A stretch of 64,000 bases of DNA from Methylomonas methanica MC09 (GTDB taxonomy: Bacteria; Pseudomonadota; Gammaproteobacteria; Methylococcales; Methylomonadaceae). Under the pieces are notes generated by a model. It did not search any database. It had not been told where the DNA came from and saw only the letters and a program-made list of their open reading frames with translations. The position numbers and the translations under genes are program-made. The stretch lies in NCBI RefSeq assembly GCF_000214665.1, contig NC_015572.1, positions 3,782,001 to 3,846,000 on the forward strand, read 5' to 3'. Shown here one piece after another: positions 63,194 through 64,000 of this stretch. Position 1 is the stretch's first letter; every line of letters starts with the position of its first letter.

Positions 63194-64000
63194 ATGAATA
63201 ATCAACACATTTTGCCTCATAAAAGTGTGAAAATGGCTTCGATTGAAGGCGCCCGAGCGTTTGCCGCACTTGCAGTCGCACTTATGCATTGTGCAAATGC
63301 AATGAGAGTCGAGCATTTTTCAGGTCACGTAGGCTTAGGTTCTATATTTGATTTCGGCTATATCGGTGTTGATTTTTTTTTCGTACTGAGCGGTTTCATA
63401 ATCACCTACGTCCATTTTCATGAGTTTGGCCATATCGAAAAAATACCGCGCTACCTGTGGCGACGCTTTTCCCGCATATATCCTATCTATTGGACATTCC
63501 TACTGATTGCCATAGGCGTAACAACGCTTGGAAGATTGGCTAACGGAAAAGGACTAATATTTGAGATGACGTTGGCTGATATTCCTGGCACGATTTTTCT
63601 TTTAATCAGCTCCGGCGAACCTAAATACATCGGGCCTGCTTGGTCGTTACAATATGAGATTGTTTTTTATGTTGTCTTCAGCTGGCTGTTACTTGGCGGC
63701 CGTTTAGGGGCCATCATATTTGGTTGCTGGGGAGCTTTCCTACTCGCACATACTTTGGGTTTATGGCAATTTAATCTACCGTTTCATTTAAGCAATGCCC
63801 ATTGCATGCAGTTTTTACTTGGCGTGGCGGTCGCAGTATTGGCCCGCCGATATAAGCTTCATGCGACTAAAACCCTATTGTTCGCGGTTATGCTAGTTTT
63901 CATTGCCGGAGTCGTGTTTGAAGTCTATGGGCCCTTAGCCCGTCATTCAGGAATTGGGCGATTGGTTTTGGGATTTACTTCGGCAATGGTATTAGCGACG
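63194..64000 (+). CDS. Acyltransferase-3 family membrane protein, N-terminal part
   Basis: A membrane O-acyltransferase cut by the window edge after 269 codons. The opening ASIEGARAFAALAVALMHCA has the catalytic His of acyltransferase-3 proteins; FGYIGVDFFFVLSGFIITYV and WRRFSRIYPIYW are conserved family blocks. Multiple membrane segments follow. Members add acetyl or other acyl groups to sugars of polysaccharides or lipids. The ATG at 63194 lies 74 bp after dxs2; the weak ribosome site leaves some doubt about the start. Its substrate is unknown. Confidence 0.88.
   Translation, partial: MNNQHILPHKSVKMASIEGARAFAALAVALMHCANAMRVEHFSGHVGLGSIFDFGYIGVDFFFVLSGFIITYVHFHEFGHIEKIPRYLWRRFSRIYPIYWTFLLIAIGVTTLGRLANGKGLIFEMTLADIPGTIFLLISSGEPKYIGPAWSLQYEIVFYVVFSWLLLGGRLGAIIFGCWGAFLLAHTLGLWQFNLPFHLSNAHCMQFLLGVAVAVLARRYKLHATKTLLFAVMLVFIAGVVFEVYGPLARHSGIGRLVLGFTSAMVLAT

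Overview
This window looks like a chromosomal segment of a gammaproteobacterium, most likely a type I methanotroph of the Methylomonas/Methylococcaceae kind. That placement is an inference from gene content: hopanoid genes (hpnH, hpnM, shc, hpnG, hpnO) with a single-protein squalene synthase, an operon joining copper-binding CopC/CopD-like proteins to a second dxs, assimilatory nirBD with a NasT antiterminator, and the general protein style. No rRNA or tRNA gene was seen, so the species cannot be fixed.

Layout. 1-12.4 kb is an accessory region: the end of an HD-GYP gene, an IS3-family element inserted in the tail of a broken nasT-like gene, three copies or fragments of one RAYT (Y1/HUH) transposase unit with 23-bp inverted termini, a group II intron lying inside the terminus of RAYT copy 2, an Rhs/YD-repeat polymorphic toxin with a small putative immunity gene, and a decayed IS21-family end. 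12.4-18.7 kb is nitrate/nitrite assimilation: narK-like transporter and nasT on the minus strand, nirB-nirD-phzF on the plus strand, with two divergent sigma-54-like promoters and a leader terminator before nirB. 18.9-21.1 kb holds a D,D-carboxypeptidase and a cation diffusion facilitator.

21.5-36.5 kb is half of a type VI secretion (T6SS) cluster: tssJ, an alpha/beta hydrolase, a caspase-fold lipoprotein, tagH (FHA), tssK, tssL, tssM and a tagF-pppA fusion run on the minus strand, and a ppkA-like kinase is divergent. The sheath, baseplate, Hcp, VgrG and ClpV genes are not in the window. Kinase, phosphatase and FHA protein together point to threonine-phosphorylation control of assembly. A Tse2/Tsi2-like effector-immunity pair sits 6-8 kb beyond (41.8-42.5 kb). 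36.6-40.8 kb has an autotransporter-type barrel, a CvfB-like S1 protein and parE. 41.2-46.8 kb is a second accessory island: three RelE-family toxin-antitoxin modules, the Tse2/Tsi2 pair, a NERD protein, a regulator plus SIR2-like protein with a palindromic operator candidate, and a phage-regulator fragment.

46.9-63.1 kb is isoprenoid and hopanoid metabolism: xseB-ispA-dxs1-apt; then mlaA, hpnM and hpnH on the minus strand; then squalene synthase, shc, hpnG, hpnO, copC, copD and dxs2 on the plus strand. Together they run from DXP synthesis through farnesyl diphosphate and squalene to hopene, adenosylhopane and aminohopanoids. The two dxs copies are identical over about 1.76 kb. The window ends inside an acyltransferase-3 gene.
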